Assembly: GCA_024364735.1 (NCBI GenBank)
Contig: JAGFNQ010004026.1
Span: 532,664-596,663, forward strand
Direction of reading: 5' to 3'
Length of the DNA stretch: 64,000 nt
From: Boesenbergia rotunda
Lineage: Eukaryota > Streptophyta > Magnoliopsida > Zingiberales > Zingiberaceae
Every line of letters begins with the position of its first letter. Within the stretch, counting starts at the first letter, position 1. This document shows positions 43,381 through 55,794 of the stretch, piece by piece. The notes under the pieces are model-generated. The model did no database searches. It saw only the letters and a program-made list of their open reading frames with translations, and had not been told where the DNA came from. The position numbers and the translations under genes are program-made.

Positions 43381-46300
43381 TCAAGCTGGAGAATATAAAT
43401 CATATGCATCCAGCTTATTACATATATTGTCAATTCGGGACCCTCTAAGTGACTTAGTGAATATATCTGCTAGTTGATCATGTGAGTTGACATAACTAGT
43501 ATATATTTCTCCAGATACAACTTTTTCTCTAACAAAGTGATAATCAACTTCAATATGCTTTATCCTCTCATGAAAAACTGGATTTGATGCGATATGCATT
43601 GCGACCTGGTTGTCACATATAAGTGATATTTGTGTAATCTCTCTAAATCTTATTTTCTGAAGCAACTGTTTGAGTCATATAAGCTCTTGACTGGCTATGA
43701 CCATAGCTCGATACTCTGCCTTTGCACTGGATCTTGTTACAATATTTTACATTTTTGCTTTTCCAAGAAACAAGATTATCTCCGACAAATATACAAAATC
43801 CTAAAGTAGATCTCCTATCAGTGGGAGAAACTGCCCAATCTACATCAGAATACACTATGACTCGAGTATGCCTTTTGTCTCAGTACAGAAGACCTTTTCT
43901 TGGAGCGCCTCTAATATATCGAATAATGTGGATCACAACATCCAATGTTCCTTGTATGGAGAGTTGAGAAACTGACTTACTACACGTACTGCAAATGAAA
44001 TGTCTGGATGAGTAACAGTAAGATAGCTTAGTTTCCCTACTAATCGCCTATATCGTTCAGGATCTGAAAGAGGCTCCCCTTGGTTTGGTAGGAGCTTGAC
44101 ATTAGGATCCATGTGATTGTCAACTGCCTTTGAGTTTAACATTCCTATTTTTTTTCTAAAATATCGATTGCATACTTCCTTCGAGATTTGATGATCTTAT
44201 ATTTAGATTGTGCTACTTTTATCCCCAAGAAATATTTGAGTTTGCCGACATCCTTTGCCTGGAAATGCTTGAAAAGATACTGTTTCACCTGTGAAATCCT
44301 GAGATGATCACTACGTGTGATGACAATATCATCAACATAAACCACTAAATAGATGCAACCAGTAGATGAGTGGCGATTAATGACAGAATGGTCGACTTTG
44401 CTCCAAGTCATGCCAAACTATTGAATTACAGTACTAAATCAACCGAATCATGCACTGGGTGACTGCTTGAGGCCATATAAAAATTTTCACATGCGACATA
44501 CAAGACTAGAAGACTCCCTGAGCAACAAAACATGGAGGTTGCTTTATGTAGACTTCGTCGAGCAGGTCACCATGTAAGAAAGCATTTTGGATGTCTAATT
44601 GATAAAGAGACCAATGTCGAATCGTAGCAATGGACAGGAATAAATGGATAGAGGACATCTTGGCAACAGGAGAAAAAGTGTCCCCATAATTGAATCCGAA
44701 GATCTGAGTATAGTCCTTAGCGACGAGGCGGGTTTAGGCAGGTCAACTTTTTCGTCTGGACCAACATTAACGGTATATACCCATCGACAACCAACAACTG
44801 ATTTCCCTGGCGGTAGAGGAATGAGGTCCCAAGTCCCACTACTTTGTAAGAGACACATTTCGTCGAGCATAGCCTATTTCCATTCTAGATGAGCAAAAGC
44901 ATCACCTGCAGTCTTTGGAAGAGAAACATATGAGAAAGAGAAAAGACAAGAATAATTGGAAGGAGAAAGACGATGATAACACAATGAAACATAATGAGGA
45001 GAAGGATTACGAGTGGAATGCATATCATTTCGATTTGCAATAGAAATATCAGATTCAGGAGATGGGACCGGGGGAAGAGGTGAATGACTTGGCTCCAAAG
45101 ATGTGTCCGTGACAGTGTCAGCATTGGGCGACGACAAAGAAGGACGAGTATGACGTTGATAAACCCGCAATGGAGGAGGAGATAGGGTTGGAGGTGATTG
45201 AGAGTCCTCTAGAGGGTAAAGGATAGTCATTGACATAGGCATAGAAGGAGAAAACTCAGACGAAGATGCGTTAGGCCTAAAAAATAGAACCAAATCAAAG
45301 AATGTGACATTAGCAGATATGAAGTACCAATGAAAAGTAAGGGAATAAAACTTGTACCCTTTTTGAGACCGTGGGTACGCAAGGAAGACACATTTATGAG
45401 ACTAGGGAGAGAGTTTGTCAATGCCAGGATCAAGAGCATGAACAAAACATATATAACCAAAGACTCTAGGTGGTAAAGGATGAAGAGACCAATGAGGATA
45501 AAGTACATGATGAGGTATTTTATCATGTAGAGTGGAGAAAGGCATACGATTGATAAGATAACACATAGTAAGTACAACGTCACCCCAAAACCGATAAGGA
45601 ACATGAGAGTGGAAAAGAAGAGTTCGAGTGGTCTCGATAACGATTCTTGCATTCTGCAACTCCATTCTGTTGGGGAGTATGAGGACAAGACATCCTATGC
45701 AACACACCATGAGATACCAAGAAGGCCCGAAACAGAGTAGATAGATACTCATGTGCATTATCACTTTGCAAGGTTGGAAGACAAATACCAAATTGAGTTT
45801 TGATTTCATGGAAAAAAGATTAAAAATAGAAAACAATTTTGAATGAACCTTCATCAGATATAACTAAGTACAACAGGAAAATCGTCTATAAAAGTAACAA
45901 AATATCGAGACCCTAATATAGAAGAAATATGACTCAGACCCTAGACATCAAAATGAACCAAAATGAAAGGGGATGTAGCCTGACTCACAGTGCAAGAAGA
46001 AAAAGAACTACGAACAAGCTTTCCTAATTGGCATGACTTACAGACCAAAAAATCTAAGTCAGAAAGGCTAGGATGTAATTGTTTCAACTTATCAAGACCT
46101 AGATATCCTAACTAAGCATGAATAAGAAGATGAGATGCCATCACTAAAACAACAAGAGAGGGTCGATGAAGCTGATATAGGCCATGTGACTCATATCCGA
46201 AGCCAATCATCTTCCCCGTACTTTGGTCCTGTAAGGAAATAGAATTTTTAGTAAAAGAGATGACACAATCAAGTGATCGAGTAAGTTGACTTATTGATAA

Positions 46301-46402
46301 CAAATTAAAGGGAGCTCCAAGAACATAAAGAACATCATGAATAGGGAGAGATGAAGAAAGATAAACAATACCAACACTCTAGGACTGAGTTTGAGAAAAA
46401 TT
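43381..46402 (-). pseudogene. pol of element H (copia), heavily broken
   Basis: From right to left on the minus strand: pre-integrase (NLLSISQLTRSLDCVI, CKSCQLGKLVRSSF), integrase (DNAHEYLS, then TPQQNGVAECKNR, where the usual Arg before Lys is Cys), the GDVVLTMCYLINRMP segment, reverse transcriptase (SGTWDLIPLPPGKSVVGCRW; VVYVDDIVITRSD near 44345-44320; LKYFLGIKVAQ) and RNase H (YSDVDWAVSPTDRRSTLGFC; KHIEVDYHFVREKVVSG; LADIFTKSLRG). Stops and frameshifts occur every 200-500 bases. Protease and gag are missing because element F is inserted at 46403. Confidence 0.88.
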
Positions 46403-46866
46403 TGTTGGTTTTATGCCAAAGGGGATTCCGGGTCGCACATGGGAAACCTCTCCATGTTCATGGATTACAATTTTAATCCGAATGTAGACCTATTTCCCAA
46501 AACGACCGTCTCATCGTCATGATAACCGATTCGAGTGATAGCATGAAAACCATGTTGTTCTAGCGATCAATCTCGTCCAACTGATTAGCTGCGGAATAAA
46601 CGACGAGCGGATCACCGATTATTGTGTTCATTATCAGGGTCCAAGAAAATTAACCATCATAATTAATTAACAAATAATTAACAACAAGATAATTAATTAT
46701 CAACACATGAAATGATAGATCAAAGTAAAAGGAGCCAAAGAGAAGAGTTATACCTCTCATTTACCTTGCGATCTTTTACTGTATGTCCTATCCCCTCATT
46801 GGATGTTGTGTGGGCGACAATCCTCCAAGAAACGAAGTCACCATGGCACGAGCACGACCTCCTTTT
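46403..46866 (-). repeat. 3' LTR of element F, distal part
   Basis: The LTR end as seen on the minus strand; A/T-rich with AATTAATTA runs. It is cut by element D with duplication CTTAC (46867-46871). Confidence 0.7.
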
Positions 46867-46871
46867 CTTAC

Positions 46872-48246
46872 TCTGGGATCGGATTGAATCGATAGAGGTG
46901 GGGGGGGGGGTGAATATCGATCGTTAAAATTTTCGGACAAAGAGAGTAATTGCGTAGCGAAAATAGCAAAAACAATCGCTAACACGGTTTGTTTTTACAT
47001 GGTTCAAAGTCGCGGTCGGCTCCTAGTCTAAGGCCCACGATCCTTGACCGTTTACGATAGGCAATTCTATATTCTCGTAAAAGATTACAAGTTGGAGTAC
47101 AAATATAGAATTTAAAACAAAATTACAACACTTAAAAAAATGAACTTTTACTGAGGACCGGAGAAGTTAGAAGTTCGGAGCAGTAGGTCGTCATCGGCGC
47201 TTGAATCGCGAGTACGAAGCTTGTCGGAGCGTAGCGCTTGAATGAGTGCGTAGAGAGCAAGTTGTCTTGAAGCCTTGGGGGTGAACCCCTATTTATATCA
47301 GTCACTGGGGTGCCTGTGTTGAAGGGGCACCTGACACGTGGCCTATCCTACGAGAACTCCAATCCGCAAACTTGGCCAGCACTTATCCCTTCAACTGGGG
47401 CCCTTGAGCTGACTGGGGTACCTGAGCTGACTGGGGCGCCTGTGTAACACAGGCGCCTCATTTGACTTTGTCTAGAGGCTTGCGTGGCAGTTTGCTTCGA
47501 TTGTTTTGGAATAACTCTTCACTAGGGCACCTGTCTCAATACAGGCGCCTAGCCTAGTTAGGGCGCCTCACTCCATTGAGACGCCTGAATGCAGAAACCT
47601 TCATCCCTTCGTTCCTGCAACCAGGGTTAGTTCCAAAGTCACAAGAAGCATACAAATAATAAGATTAGAACATGATTTACAATCTAAGCTGTCTTGGTTC
47701 TGACTTTGGGCTTCCCAAATGGAACCCTAGGTCGAACTAATGCCTAATGTTCCCTCCTACAGGGAACGCGTCCTCACCTACTCCTCTTGGGAGAATTTAC
47801 CTGTTTGCCAACCGGCTCCTCCGGTTGGACTTTTGCCCACCTTCACTCACCAGGTCTTAGTGCCCAATTCGCGACCAAGTCTTAGTGCCTAGCTTTACTC
47901 ACCAGGTCTTCGGAGCCCAGCCCTCAGCATGGTCTTAGTGCCCAATCTGTGACCAGGTCTTAGTGCCCAGCTTTACTCACCAGGTCTTCGGTGCCCAGCC
48001 CTCGGCCAGGTCTTAGTGCCCAGCCCTCGGCCAGGTCTTAGTGCCCAGCATTACTCACCAAGTCTTAGTTGCCCAGCTCGCGGCCAGGACATAGTGCCCA
48101 ATTCTTAGAACCAGGACTTCGTGCCTAGTGTACCTAGGATTTTTTCTGCACACTTGAGTAACATCGTTAGAGCACCAATAATACTTAACTTTGAACCCTT
48201 TTTCAATATCAATACAAGGTTCGATATGGTGCTTCTGGCACCAACA
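46872..48246 (-). repeat. 3' LTR of element D
   Basis: Pairs with 53155-54430 but is about 100 bp longer in the CAGGTCTTAGTGCCCAGC tandem region (47860-48120). Its outer end reads TCTGGGATCGG where the other LTR has TGTGGGATTGG, i.e. the terminal TG has mutated. TATA-like box at about 47288-47297. Confidence 0.9.
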
Positions 48247-50009
48247 ATCACCCCCTTTTTGATTTATGGCAACACAATTCAATGTTAAGTAAACATTATA
48301 ACCTTTAAGAAAAGAAGGTAAAAACCAATGAATTTTAGTAGTTTTGAGAGTAAAGATTACAGTTTTGAGCAGAGTAAAGTTTAAAACCAATGTAGTTTTG
48401 AGCCGCAAAATTTTTTTTATTTCCCCTGCAACCCTGAATTATTGTGTTATAAACCACTTAAGACCTTTTCTCCCCCTTTGACATATATCAAAAAATATTC
48501 ATGGATGAACAAAATATCTAAGAGGGGTTTTTGAGTTTTTCCAAGATAACTTTAAGTAATGGATTTCACAATTTCTCAAAAACATAGTTTTCAAGAAAAA
48601 ACTTTAAGTAATGGATTTCATAATTTTTCAAAAAAATAATTTTCAGAGAAAAACATGTCACAAAACTTTTGAAAAATTACTTTGATTGGATGTTTTGAAA
48701 ATGCATGAAGCTCCCCCTTAATGTGAAACTCTTCTCCTTATATTTTAGAATATTTCCAAAAAAACTTACAAAATTGAAACATTGCACAAAGCTCCCCCAT
48801 GAAATAAACATTTTCCCCCTGAAACTTTCAGTGATAGCAGTTTTTGCAAAACTTCTAAGTGCTTTAAGTTTTTGACTAATTATTTTTCAAAATAGAGCAA
48901 TAGCATTTGCACTTACAAAAATTTTTACACTTAGAAAATTTTCCACTTTAGAAAGGTTTTGCAAGCCTAAATTTTCTTTAAAAAAACTTTTACTTAAACA
49001 TGCCTTGCAAAAAAAATTTTACTTAACAGAACTTTACTTAGCCAATATTTTGAAAACAAATTTCCCTTAAAATGTTTCAACTTTTGCACACTTAGAAAAA
49101 TTTGCTTGCAACATATTTTGTGCATTTAAAAACCATTTTTACTTGGAAAAATCTTTAATTAGACAAGTTTTTGCTAAAACAAAGATTTGTTCACTAAGAA
49201 AACTTTACTTAGAAACATTTGCCAAAATTTTAAAAGATTTTTGCTTAGACAAATTTTGTTTACTAAGATAAATTTTACTTAGTAATATTTTTAAAAAAAA
49301 ACTTAGAAAATTTTTGAAGCACTTAGAAATTTTTAGAAGAACTTAGAAATTTTACTTTACTTTTTGAAAAAGAGATAAAAATTTGAATTTTTTTTCACTT
49401 TTTTTCTTTCTGTCCCCCTTGGCCATATATCAATAAAGAACTTTTGAAAAGTATATTTTAAATGAAGATTTAAGGAAAAAATTTGTGTATCAGAACTTAT
49501 GAGTTTTGAAAACATAAAAATTTGAGCAAAAAATAATTCTAAGTAAAGTAATGTCAAGAATTATGATAATTTCTATGTAGCAAAATTTTGAAATAATTAA
49601 GCAAAAATGAAGAATTGATGCTCAAAAACAAAGTTGGAATCAAGTGTATATTCTTATTGAGTCCATGCATGATAAGCAACAAAAAATCTTAAAATATTTA
49701 ATCAATAAGTTCAGGTTCAGAACATTTAACCACTTATTTTTTATTCCAAGTATGATTTTAAATTTAATCATGGGTCAATATGTCTATGTTCAGAACTTTT
49801 AGCCACTTAATCCTCAAGTTAAAGGAGAATAAAATTTCTTAAGTAGAGAGACTTTTGAAAGAGTTTTCTAAGAGCAGTATTTTTGACAATATTTACACTT
49901 AAGTAATAAGTACCTGAAAAAACTATGTATTCTCAGAAGATATTTTAAGAAATTCTAAGTACTTGAGAAAGAAAATTTGAAAATCTAAGTACTTTATTGA
50001 TTGGAATTT
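48247..50009 (-). other. 3' non-coding region of element D
   Basis: Begins with the complement of a polypurine tract (ATCACCCCCTTTTTGAT). Dense A/T-rich repeats of ACTTAGAAA / TTTTGAAAA type follow (48540-49380). No reading frame. Confidence 0.7.
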
Positions 50010-50312
50010 TCCTAAATCTGACACAATCCTAGGAACCTTGTTGACTACAAGAGAATTTCTATGTGTCTTAGAGATTTTCTAATCACAGTAAAGTGTTTTA
50101 GAGACGTTCAAAGGATAAAGAGATTAAAAAAATGTTTTAGAAAATAAGAATATTGTATTTTCAAAAAGTGCTTTTTGAACGGATAGTGTTATTTGAGAAT
50201 ATAATATTTTTAAACTTCTAATACTTCCTTTTAATTTGAACTCCCCCTAAATCTGACACAGTCCTAGGAGGCTTGTTGACCTTAAGTTAATCCTCCTCTG
50301 AGTCTTAGGGTT
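50010..50312 (-). repeat. Two TAGTCAACAAG modules in element D
   Basis: CCTAGGAACCTTGTTGACTA with AGAATTTCTATGTGTCTTA (50010-50070), and TCTGACACAGTCCTAGGAGG with TTGTTGACCTTAAG (50230-50312). These are reverse-strand counterparts of the four modules in C. Confidence 0.75.
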
Positions 50313-50963
50313 TGATTCAAACAAAAAGAATTTAAAAAAACTAAGTTTAAAACAACTTTTGAAAACGATTTTGTTTTAACGGGTTTGAAAAACAAATTCT
50401 TCTTTTCCTCTCTTCTTTTGAAAAAGTTAATATAAAGAACTGGAAAGAAGAAATTCTATATTTAAAATGATTTCCAAGAGAGAAACAGAACACACTTAAG
50501 TCCGAAAAATATATAAATATCAAAACCCGGACTGCAGACATTTTTCTTAAACAAGCATCCTAAGTAATACCCAAGGTGACTTCTGCAACACTTATTTTTC
50601 AAGAATAAATTGATTGTCTAAAAGAAGTTCTTTGTATAGAAATGTTTACAAATATTAAATAGTTTTCAGGTAAGTGAGCAACAAGAAACCTAAAGTATTT
50701 AATGATTAAGTTTAAGTACGATGATTTGAAAAATTGAATCTTAGTTTGAAAAGTTAAATTTGATTTTTGACATTAAAAAGTTAAATTTGAATTTTGTTAA
50801 GTATTGATTTTGAAAAAGTTGAATTCAAAAAGTTGAGTTGAATTTTGAAGAATAATTATGTTGAATTAAAAAATAATGATTTTGAATTTGGTTTAATAAA
50901 TTAATGATGAAATTGATTCAGTTTATAAGGTTGGTTGGGTTGGACTAAACTTTTAGGTCCTAA
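50313..50963 (-). other. Non-coding stretch of element D
   Basis: A/T-rich, with repeated AAAAAGTTGAATTTGAATTTTG-like phrases (50730-50900, each shorter than a codon-preserving unit). I see no gene or clear motif. Confidence 0.5.
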
Positions 50964-51021
50964 GCATCTCACCCATTTTTAAGTGACAAAACAGGGTAAT
51001 CATATCCTTTTTGTGAGATGC
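50964..51021 (-). ncRNA. Conserved hairpin module in element D
   Basis: GCATCTCAC (50964-50972) and GTGAGATGC (51013-51021) keep the outer stem exactly as in C. The inner stem is shortened to ACAAAA / TTTTGT-like pairing, and the loop differs. Confidence 0.55.
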
Positions 51022-51120
51022 ATTAATTTATCCTTTGATTTTAGATCAAGACTATGACTTGATTGAAGCTTGCGTTAGATTTAAATTTATCAAATAGTAA
51101 ATAAAAAATAAGTTTCGATA

Positions 51121-51382
51121 ATTGGCTTCCAGGTCTTGGCGAGGCACAGAGGCCTTCTTTGGTCGTAGCCTTATTGGATCAACAACTCTTTCCTTTACAA
51201 AGCCTTTTACCGAAAGTTTATTTTCAAATTACTTCTTGAAAAATTTTGGTCTAACTAGTTTAGGATTTGGATTGGCAGCTTCGGCTAGTTCCACCAGACT
51301 ATACAGACCAAGTAGGGTACGCCTTACCTCACTTGACCCTTTTAGAAGGGCTTCCCTAACGTACTATCATCTCACCTCCACC
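51121..51382 (-). other. Conserved block X in element D
   Basis: Counterpart of 6771-7038 and 20037-20250. The minus strand has a stretch reading VELAEAANPNPKLVRPKFFK and, behind a stop, GFVKERVVDPIRLRPKKASV, so an ancestral coding role is possible. The plus strand is open too, which I treat as chance. Confidence 0.6.
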
Positions 51383-51720
51383 TAATACTATGTTGTTCAA
51401 ATTTCAATCCAGTCAGGTCCTTATTAACCATTTCTAGTCCTAAGAATAGTAATTAATAAAATTAAGTAGAGTCACAATGAGAGGAAATTTCTAGATTTTC
51501 TAAGTTAGCACGATTATTAATTAATTTTTCTAGTATATCAATTTTAATTTTCAAAGTCTCATTTTCTTGTCATGTCTTAATTTTCTGAAATTTGAATTTA
51601 TTACTATACATGATTTAATTAAGTTACTTAGGCATGTGTCTATATCTAAATTTGACCAAGAGTGATTAAGTAAACTATCAGCATTCATTATAAAGAGTGG
51701 ATTTTCATATAAATTAAAGT
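51383..51720 (-). other. Spacer between gag and block X of element D
   Basis: A decayed continuation of the gag coiled-coil region and non-coding DNA; stops are frequent. It matches in position the gag end of element C (19800-20030). Confidence 0.5.
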
Positions 51721-52785
51721 TACCCGTCTTGGTAGGTTGTCCTGGATCTTTGGCTCGTCTATCTGTGCATTCATCTTTGTAATGCCCAAACTCCTGGCAC
51801 TTGAAGCATTGGATGCGACTTTTGTCCTTTCGTGCTCTTGGAACTGGTTCCTTTGTTGCCGTCGGTGGTGTCGTTCGTATCTTACGAGTAGGACACTTAC
51901 TTTTGTAGTGCCCTCTCTCCCTGCATGTGTAACAAATTATTTGATTTTAAAATTTGAATTTACAATTTTACCTTTTGATTCCTCGTTGGGAATCTCCCCC
52001 TTGATTCTTGCTATCTCGGATCTAGACTCATCTTCTGATTCTGGTTTGGATTCGGCTTCGAAATCAGGTTCAAAATCTCTCTCAGCTGCTTGTGCTTGCA
52101 CTGAGAGTGCAAGATAGCTTACTTGATCTTCTTCTTCTTCGTTTGATTCCTCCGATGATTCGGATATTGCACCTTCTAAGAGCTCAATATCGGAGCTTTC
52201 TTCGTGTAGGTTGATTAGGGGGCATTTGGTTTGCTCCATTTCTATTTTCATTTTTCAGAAAACCGCATTTTCTCATTTTCTGGAAAATGACTTTCTTTCA
52301 TTCTCTAGTTTTCCAGAAAACACTAATTTTTTTTTGGAAAACAAGGTTGGAAAATGCAAACCAAACACGTTTGTCAGAAAACCGCATTTTCTACAGAAAA
52401 TGAAAATGGAAAACAAGCCTACCAAACGCCCCCTTAGCTTCTCCCACATCTCTTTGGCACAATTGAAGGATCCGACCCGCTTCAATTCTTCTTTGGTCAG
52501 GCCGCATTGTAAGATTACTGTTGCCTTAGCATCAGTCTCGATCTTCCTCAGAGTTGGTTCATCTAATTTATCCTAGGCGATTGATGTTCCATCTTCTGTG
52601 GGGACTGTGAACCTTGTTTGGATTATCAACCATAAATCCAGATTGGCCTTCAGGTGGGATTCCATTAGACTTTTCCAAGTTTTGAAATCATCGCTAGAGA
52701 ATAGGGGTGAACGGGCACTATTCCATTCTTGATTGGCTATTGAATATAAACCTCGTACACAAAAGAAATAATAAAAAAGTACCAA
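51721..52785 (-). pseudogene. gag of element D, shortened, two CCHC knuckles, MITE-disrupted
   Basis: Read on the minus strand: ANQEWNSARSPLFSSDDF and TWKSLMESHLKANLDLWLII (about 52730-52640), a stop near 52573, LQCGLTKEELKRVGSFNCAK and EMWEKL, then a 216-bp MITE. After it come INLHEESSDIELLEGAISES and an acidic stretch with SYLALSVQAQAAE, then a frameshift near 51937. Two zinc knuckles follow (CYTCRERGHYKSKC about 51935-51895; CFKCQEFGHYKDEC about 51815-51775). As in C, the second half of the UBN2 domain is absent, so this gag probably could not build a capsid by itself. Confidence 0.85.
52218..52433. mobile_element. Tourist-like MITE in the gag of element D
   Basis: 216 bp with terminal inverted repeats GGGGGCATTTGGTTTGC / GCCTACCAAACGCCCCC, flanked by the 3-bp duplication TTA (52215-52217 and 52434-52436). 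The TTA target and G-rich ends fit PIF/Harbinger (Tourist) MITEs. It interrupts the UBN2 region and encodes nothing. Confidence 0.8.
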
Positions 52786-53154
52786 GACTTAGTCATGGAT
52801 TAGTAGTGCGGGATAGAGAAAAAAAATAGCTCAAAAGGTGTTGCACGAATTTTAAGGTAAAATAATAAAAAATTTATGACAATTTTTTTTTGAAAATGTT
52901 GGCTTTATCAATTCTGATTAATGATGAAAAAGTAAAAATTCAATGTTGGGAAAAAAATTTGCTCAAATTAAGATAGCACAAATTTTGAGAAAAAATATTA
53001 AAATAATAAAAAAGTTTATGATAAATTTTTAAAAATTGATCATTATATCAATTTTGACTTATAGTGAAAAAATATGAATTCAAAATTGAAAAAGGGGGAA
53101 AAAATACTCAATTGCTGGTTGCACCAGGTTTGAGCCACCCGCTCTAATACCACT
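52786..53154 (-). other. 5' leader and primer site of element D
   Basis: The minus strand reads AGTGGTATTAGAGCGGG (53153-53137) behind the LTR, with one change from the Met-tRNA site. An A/T-rich leader of about 350 bases follows, similar in layout to that of C. Confidence 0.8.
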
Positions 53155-54430
53155 TGTGGGATTGGATTGAATCAATAGAGGGGGGGGTGAATATCGATCG
53201 TTAAAATTTTCGGACAAAGAGAGTAATTCTGCAACGGAAATAGCAAAAACAAATGCTTACACAGTTTGTTTTTACTTGGTTCGAAGTCGCGGTCGGCTCC
53301 TACTCTAAGGCCCACGGTCCTTGACCGTTTACGATGGGAAATTCTATATTCTCGTAAAAGATTACAAGTTGGAGTACAAATATAGAATTTAAAATGAAAT
53401 TACAACACTTAAAAAAAATAAACTTTTACCGACGACCGGAGAAGTTGGAAGTTCGGAGCAGCGGGTCGTCGTCGGCGCTTGAATCGCGAGTACGGAGCTT
53501 GTCGGAGCGTAGCGCTTGAATGAGTCCGTAGAGACCAAGTTGCCTTGAAGCCTTGGGAGTGAAGCCCTATTTATATTAGTCACTGGGGCGCCTGTGTTGA
53601 AGGGGGCGCCTGACACGTGGCCTATCCTGCGAGAACTCCAATCCGTAGACTTGGCCAGCCCTTATCCCTTCAACTGGGGTGGCTGAGCTGACTGGGGCGC
53701 CTGCGTTAACATAGGCGCCTCATTTGACTTGGTCCAGAGGCTTGCGTGGCAGTTTACTTCGATTGCTTTGGAATAACTCTACACTGGGGCGCCTGCCTCA
53801 ATACAGGCGCCTAGCCCAGTTAGGGTGCCTCACTCCATTGAGGCGCCTGAATGCAGAAACCTTCATCCCTTTGTTCCTGTAACCAGGGTTAGTTCCAAAG
53901 ACACAAGAAGCATACAAATGATAAGATTAGAACATGATTTACAGCCTGAGCTGTCTTGCTTCTGACTTTGGGCTTCCCAAAAGGAACCCTAGGTCGAACC
54001 GATGCCTAATGTTCTCTCCTATGGGGAATGCGTCCTCACCTACTCCTCTCGCGAGAATTTACCTGTTTGCCAATCGGCTCCTCCGGTTGGGCTTTTGCCC
54101 AGCTTCACTCACCAGGTCTTAGTGTCCAATTCGCGACTTGGTCTTAGTGCCCAGCTTTACTCACCAGGTCTTCGGTGCCCAGCCCTCGGCCAGGTCTTAG
54201 TGCCCAGCCCTCGGCCAGGACATAGTGCCCAGCTTTACTCACCAGGTCTTAGTTGTCCAGCCCGCGACCAGGACTTAGTGCCCAATTCTTAGAACCAGGA
54301 CATCTTGCCTAGTGTACCTAGAACATTTTCTGCACACTTGAGTAACATCGTTAGAGCACCAATAATACTTAACTTTGAACCCTTTGCCAATATCAAAACA
54401 AGGTTCGATATGGTACTTCCGGCACCAACA
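53155..54430 (-). repeat. 5' LTR of element D
   Basis: The minus strand starts TGTTGGTGCCGGAAGTACCA and has CAGGTCTTAGTGCCCAGC-type repeats (54100-54290), GGCGCC palindromes (53580-53850), and a TATA box TAATATAAATAGG at about 53565-53577. Confidence 0.9.
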
Positions 54431-54435
54431 CTTAC

Positions 54436-55794
54436 TTCTTCCCTGCGCCAACAACCCTAGCTTCTAGGGTAGCCGCCGACCACCACAAACCTCTCCTCCC
54501 TTTGCGTCGCCGACCACCACAAGCCACCAAGGGGTGTCGGCCACTAAGTATCAGATGAGAGGAAGAGAAGGAAGATGATGAAGAAGAAAACAATCCTCTT
54601 CTTCACAAAACCCTAGCCGGCCACCACCCTCTTTCCCTCACCGCCGGCGCCTCTTGCACTGCCGACTCCACTTGCAGCCACCACTCCCTTCTTCTCCTTC
54701 TCTTGATCGAACCGGCCAACAGAAGAGAAGGAATCTCTTCTTCCTTGCACCAACAACCAAGAGAAGAGAAGGAAGAATGAGGAAGAGAAGAAAATTCTCT
54801 TCCACACCCGGTGGCTGCCCTAGGGGAGTGAAGGAGAGGGAGAGAAGAGAAAAACCTTAGGGTTGGATGTGTGTTGGATGCCTTGGTCTCATGACACCAT
54901 GGGGTATATATAGGCTACAATAGAGACCATGAGGAGGAGTTGGGTCTTGGTCACCTAATCGATCAAGGCCCGATCCATTAATGAAGATCCATTCCACTAA
55001 AGGGTCTTCATTGAACTACCTCACCCACCCTCATATTTAAATATGGGCTCCACCTATTATGAGTACAAGTATCTCCTCGTGTTTAAGACATCGAATGTCT
55101 GTTGATTAATTTAAATTACTGATAATTTTAATTAATTAACATCTAACTCCTTGATTAGTACTACTCATCCATATCATCATGTCGGACTAAGTCCACCTGC
55201 AAGATTTAACATGATGAACTTTATGAGCTCATCAAGGGGGCATCATCAACCCAACTCACTAGGACATAGTTTTCGTCTATAATCAAGGGCACATCATGTA
55301 AATAATGTTATTTCATAACTTACCGGACCTATCGATTTAACAGAATAAATCTCGCCCTTTGGTAAATCAAAGGAATAACTATTAAGTACATGTGCCTATT
55401 ATTATATCGGGATTAAGAGCATATACTCCATAATAACTGAGGTCTGATTCAATTATGAAATCTGTATAAATTGAATCACCTCTATGTCGGTCCTGCTCAA
55501 TGCACACAAAGTGCACTAGTGTAATTCTATGGTCAAGATAAACCTATACCAAATTACACTACAACCATCCCGATGGTTTGTCAAAATCCATCTTGATTAT
55601 GAGCCTCTACTTATACTCTACAAGGAACTGATAACATGATCTTCTATGTGAAATCACACACCATGTTATCTACAATGTATAGTATCAGATAATATACACA
55701 TACTAATATAAACATGCAAACAGTGATCTTGTGATTCCCTTTCAAAATGTAGATGTCCATATAGAAAGCAAGGCTTTTAGTATACATCCTAACA
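54436..55794 (-). repeat. 3' LTR of element F, proximal part
   Basis: The minus strand starts TGTTAGGATGTATACTAAAA. A TATA box TATATATACC lies at about 54903-54912, followed (54850-54440) by a GA/CT-rich, CCGGCC-containing transcribed leader. It continues at 46866 on the far side of element D. Confidence 0.75.

Larger units (their letters stand above)
46872..54430 (-). mobile_element. Element D: gag-only non-autonomous LTR element
   Basis: LTRs 46872-48246 and 53155-54430 with a perfect duplication CTTAC (46867-46871 and 54431-54435). The interior (minus strand) has a primer site, broken gag with two zinc knuckles, block X, hairpin, TAGTCAACAAG modules and a polypurine tract; no pol. The closest relative in the window is element C. 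It carries a MITE in gag and lies in the LTR of element F. Confidence 0.92.

Noticed and set aside
43722..43967. Plus-strand 81-codon frame
   Set aside because: Antisense of the H RNase H region; no own signals.
51122..51385. Plus-strand 87-codon frame in block X
   Set aside because: Antisense to the element; the reverse frame shows the more protein-like segments and other copies break the plus frame.
54613..54860. Possible host gene start in CCGCCG/CTTCTTC-rich DNA
   Set aside because: It lies downstream of the TATA box of the F LTR and is flanked by LTR sequence; no long frame, intron signals or known domain.
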